Assembly (NCBI GenBank): GCA_964535215.1
Contig: CAZHST010000096.1
Coordinates: forward strand, 1-6,677
Length of the DNA stretch: 6,677 nt
DNA from: JACQHM01 sp964535215
GTDB taxonomy: Bacteria > Methylomirabilota > Methylomirabilia > Methylomirabilales > JACQHM01
Direction: 5' to 3'
Below, one piece after another: positions 6,094 through 6,677 of this stretch. How positions within the stretch are numbered: the first letter of the stretch is position 1; every line of letters starts with the position of its first letter. The position numbers and the translations under genes are program-made. The notes under the pieces were generated by a model. The model saw only the letters and a program-made list of their open reading frames with translations, did not search any database and was not told where the DNA came from.

Positions 6094-6122
6094 ATCATAG
6101 GATGAAGTGAAAACCCTGTCAA
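6094..6122 (-). promoter_or_regulatory. Near-consensus sigma-70 promoter for uma2, predicted leaderless start
   Basis: On the minus strand TTGACA (6117-6122) is a perfect -35 hexamer, followed after exactly 17 bases by TATGAT (6094-6099), five of six matches to the -10 consensus. Six bases (TTCCCT) then separate the -10 box from the ATG at 6085-6087. Since the -10 box spans -12 to -7, the expected +1 is the A of that ATG. The lack of a Shine-Dalgarno before the ATG agrees with this. Confidence 0.75.
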
Positions 6123-6135
6123 CGGCCAAAACCGG

Positions 6136-6146
6136 CACGGACCGTG
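6136..6146. repeat. Small palindrome upstream of the uma2 promoter
   Basis: CACGG-A-CCGTG is a perfect inverted repeat with 5-bp arms and one central base. Its centre is about 54 bp upstream of the predicted uma2 transcription start, just above the -35 box, a position where activators may bind. It may also be chance in GC-rich DNA or part of the comM transcript end; there is no T-run after it. Confidence 0.25.
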
Positions 6147-6194
6147 AAGAATCCTTCCCAAGAGCAGAACCCGTAGGAGCATACCAAAACTACC

Positions 6195-6677
6195 TCATGC
6201 CAAGGGAGTGCGGTCCAGGCTCCGGTACTGGATCGCCTCGGCCAGATGCTCCGGCCGAATCGCCTCGCTCCCTTCGAGGTCGGCGATGGTCCGGGCTACC
6301 TTCAGGACCCGATCATACGCCCTTGCCGAGAGCCCGAGCCGCTCCATGGCCGCCTCTAAGAGCCGCTGCCCCTCCTCGCCGACCTGGCAAAACCGCTTCA
6401 GCTGCCGGCTGGTCATGTGGGCGTTGCAGAAGATCTTCGCCTTTTTGAACCGCTCCTGCTGGATCCCCCGCCCCTGCTTCACCCGCTCCCGGATGACGGC
6501 CGAGGGTTCCCCCGAGGCCTCGCCGGAGAGCTCCCGGTACTGAAGCGGCGGCACCTCGATGTGGAGATCAATCCGATCCAGAAGGGGCCCTGAGATCCGG
6601 GAGCGGTACCGTTGAATCTCGATGGGCGTGCACCGGCACTCCTTCCTGGGATCGGTCAGGAAGCCACAGGGACACGG
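6195..6677 (-). CDS. comM: ComM/YifB-family Mg-chelatase-like AAA+ protein, C-terminal part (5' end outside window)
   Basis: The last 160 codons of a comM/yifB-family gene; its N-terminal Lon-like domain and Walker motifs lie beyond the window edge. ComM is a hexameric DNA helicase that promotes branch migration during natural transformation in Gram-negative bacteria. The visible part opens with PCPCGF and KECRCT (Cys 2, 4, 14, 16), a Cys cluster typical of the family, then IQRYRSRISGPLLDRIDLHIEVP with the conserved arginines and a Mg_chelatase_C domain (about 80-155) with FCNAHMTSRQLKRFC, RAYDRVLKVARTIADLEG and LAEAIQYRSLD. The frame is open to the edge; an internal GTG at 6554 is not the start. 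Residues about 35-76 are encoded by the 125 bp duplicated at 5348-5472. The function in this organism is inferred from the family. Confidence 0.93.
   Translation of the reverse strand, partial: PCPCGFLTDPRKECRCTPIEIQRYRSRISGPLLDRIDLHIEVPPLQYRELSGEASGEPSAVIRERVKQGRGIQQERFKKAKIFCNAHMTSRQLKRFCQVGEEGQRLLEAAMERLGLSARAYDRVLKVARTIADLEGSEAIRPEHLAEAIQYRSLDRTPLA
6451..6575 (-). repeat. Source copy of the 125-bp direct repeat, inside comM
   Basis: Identical to 5348-5472, in the same orientation, at a constant offset of 1103 bp. Here the segment is embedded in an intact comM frame with family-typical sequence on both sides, so this is the parent copy. The two copies bracket uma2 and the comM 3' end, about 980 bp. 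Confidence 0.9.

Noticed and set aside
6088..6194. Intrinsic terminator after comM
   Set aside because: Short stems exist (CACGG/CCGTG and GCC/GGC) but none is followed by a T-run long enough to call.
5348..6578. Composite mobile element bounded by the 125-bp direct repeats
   Set aside because: No transposase, no terminal inverted repeats, no short target duplication, and the right copy is an integral part of comM rather than an element end.
1..6677. CRISPR array, tRNA, rRNA, riboswitch or phage genes
   Set aside because: No regularly spaced repeats, cloverleaf, rRNA core sequence or phage-like protein is visible on either strand.

Overview
This is a GC-rich bacterial chromosomal segment (roughly 60-65% G+C by eye, not counted). 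Every gene I support lies on the minus strand, so the layout is read from the right edge to the left. The proteins (LonA, Hsp20, MarC, Uma2, ComM/YifB, a NarL/LiaR-type sensor-regulator pair) are widespread and do not fix the lineage. The G/C-run palindromes at the left edge and the two-component style would suit a deep-branching Gram-negative group such as NC10/Methylomirabilota or Nitrospirota, but that is only a guess.

Right to left: (1) the 3' part of a comM/yifB-family AAA+ Mg-chelatase-like gene, cut by the window edge; (2) a 107-bp intergenic region with a near-consensus sigma-70 promoter (TTGACA, 17-bp spacer, TATGAT) placed so that transcription should start on the A of the next ATG; (3) a Uma2-family PD-(D/E)XK nuclease-like gene, apparently leaderless; (4) a 219-bp gap holding an exact 125-bp copy of an internal piece of the neighbouring comM gene; (5) a compact cluster marC - hsp20 - lon with gaps of 27 and 12 bp, a membrane protein followed by a holdase chaperone and an ATP-dependent protease; (6) a GAF-domain histidine kinase and its NarL/LuxR-type response regulator, 1 bp apart; (7) a nested G/C-run palindrome at the regulator's stop codon that probably ends transcription.

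Functionally, hsp20 and lon form a protein-quality-control pair: Hsp20 holds unfolding proteins and Lon degrades damaged ones. The kinase/regulator pair immediately downstream of lon could be co-transcribed with it; its signal and targets cannot be read from sequence.

Three observations stand out. The kinase reading frame extends upstream through a convincing GAF N-terminal helix but is broken by one in-frame TAG, which sits on a Shine-Dalgarno sequence serving a downstream ATG. A 125-bp identical comM fragment is transplanted 1.1 kb away and is fused in frame to the marC open frame. The uma2 promoter/start geometry predicts a leaderless mRNA. I found no CRISPR array, tRNA, rRNA, transposase or clearly new multi-gene system.
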